Positions 5,161-5,428 of a stretch of DNA of 5,428 nucleotides are shown one piece after another. This DNA comes from Chloroflexia bacterium. Its GTDB lineage: Bacteria; Chloroflexota; Chloroflexia; QHBQ01; JADMIH01. The stretch covers positions 1 through 5,428 of the forward strand of contig JAICKM010000496.1 of the NCBI GenBank assembly GCA_025927935.1. The letters run 5' to 3'. Numbering within the stretch: position 1 is the stretch's first letter; each line of letters starts with the position of its first letter. The translations under genes were made by a program, and so were the position numbers. The notes beneath the pieces are model-generated. The model did no database searches and was not told the origin of the DNA. It saw only the letters and a list, made by a program, of their open reading frames with translations.

Positions 5161-5167
5161 TTCTGGT
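5161..5167 (+). repeat. Target-site duplication, right copy
   Basis: TTCTGGT directly follows the right inverted repeat and duplicates 4914-4920. The stretch 5168-5218 that follows is ordinary spacer before the stop codon of the partial gene, with no other element seen. Confidence 0.85.
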
Positions 5168-5218
5168 TGCTTGCAGTTCGGGCGCAGTTGCCTGCGTCCT
5201 CACAAAGGAGCGGGCGTT

Positions 5219-5428
5219 TTAGGGGGGCGGCAGCAGTTCGAAGATCCAGACATCGTCCTGGTGGAAGGCGAGGCGCACCTGCTCCGGGAGGGCCAACAGA
5301 GGCTCCGGGTCCATCACGCCGCCGCGCGCCCCGATATAGAGATGGGTCACGCCTTGCTGCCGCAGATAGGTCCAGGACTCGGCCAGGTCGGGGGCGGCGG
5401 TGGCGCGCACGATCTGGGCGGCGTGGCG
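5219..5428 (-). CDS. C-terminal fragment of a possible membrane glycosyltransferase-like protein
   Basis: The last 69 codons of a minus-strand gene whose start lies beyond the right edge. The frame is open to the edge, and the GTG at 5408-5410 is more likely an internal valine than a start. The visible part includes SWTYLRQQGVTHLYIGARGG, a stretch around PEPLLALPEQ, and a closing strand pattern VRLAFHQDDVWIFEL before a Pro-rich end. From memory, this 'residue-limited peptide chain, then Y-I/V-G, then V-W-I-F/Y' ending is common at the C-terminus of large polytopic membrane proteins (ArnT/PMT-like glycosyltransferases and relatives), where it forms a soluble periplasmic domain. No membrane segment is visible in this fragment, so this is inference. 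Before the element inserted, the phosphotransferase ATG lay about 65 bp downstream on the same strand. Confidence 0.6.
   Translation of the reverse strand, partial: RHAAQIVRATAAPDLAESWTYLRQQGVTHLYIGARGGVMDPEPLLALPEQVRLAFHQDDVWIFELLPPP

Overview
This GC-rich window looks like bacterial chromosome. The gene style fits a Chloroflexota-like (Anaerolineae-type) organism: an MEP-pathway IspH with a GMCFGV N-terminus, a tandem-GNAT protein, an M24 peptidase, and the tail of what looks like a polytopic glycosyltransferase-type protein. That assignment is an impression from sequence style, not a database match.

Layout, left to right. (1) 3-929 (+) is a two-domain GNAT acetyltransferase. (2) It converges on ispH (1001-1963, -), with a bidirectional terminator at 947-981 between them. 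(3) 1964-2279 is a divergent regulatory region. It holds a strong sigma70-type promoter for ispH (TTGACA-18-TATAGT), a long untranslated leader of about 215 nt, and a short possible upstream ORF ahead of the next gene. (4) 2280-2528 (+) is a KTSC-domain protein. (5) It converges, over a second terminator hairpin (2532-2549), on an M24-family Xaa-Pro-type metallopeptidase (2556-3695, -). (6) Upstream of the peptidase on the same strand is a 29-residue lysine-rich protein gene (3789-3878, -). It has its own TTGACA-17-TAGGAT promoter, overlapped by an 8-bp inverted repeat that may be an operator. (7) 4013-4906 (-) is an APH/choline-kinase-like phosphotransferase. (8) 4921-5160 is a compact 240-bp element with perfect 22-bp terminal inverted repeats and a 7-bp target-site duplication, so it looks like a MITE. 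It sits immediately upstream of the phosphotransferase's ribosome-binding region. (9) 5219-5428 (-) is the C-terminal end of a protein that runs off the window.

The main discovery is the MITE. Removing it with one copy of the duplication leaves only about 65 bp between the partial gene and the phosphotransferase. This suggests the two were once closely linked, probably co-transcribed, and were separated by a recent insertion. The element's end carries outward-facing ATG codons in all three frames, and one of them is in frame with the phosphotransferase, extending it by seven codons. Otherwise the genes look like a loosely linked housekeeping and accessory set, with no sign of one shared pathway.
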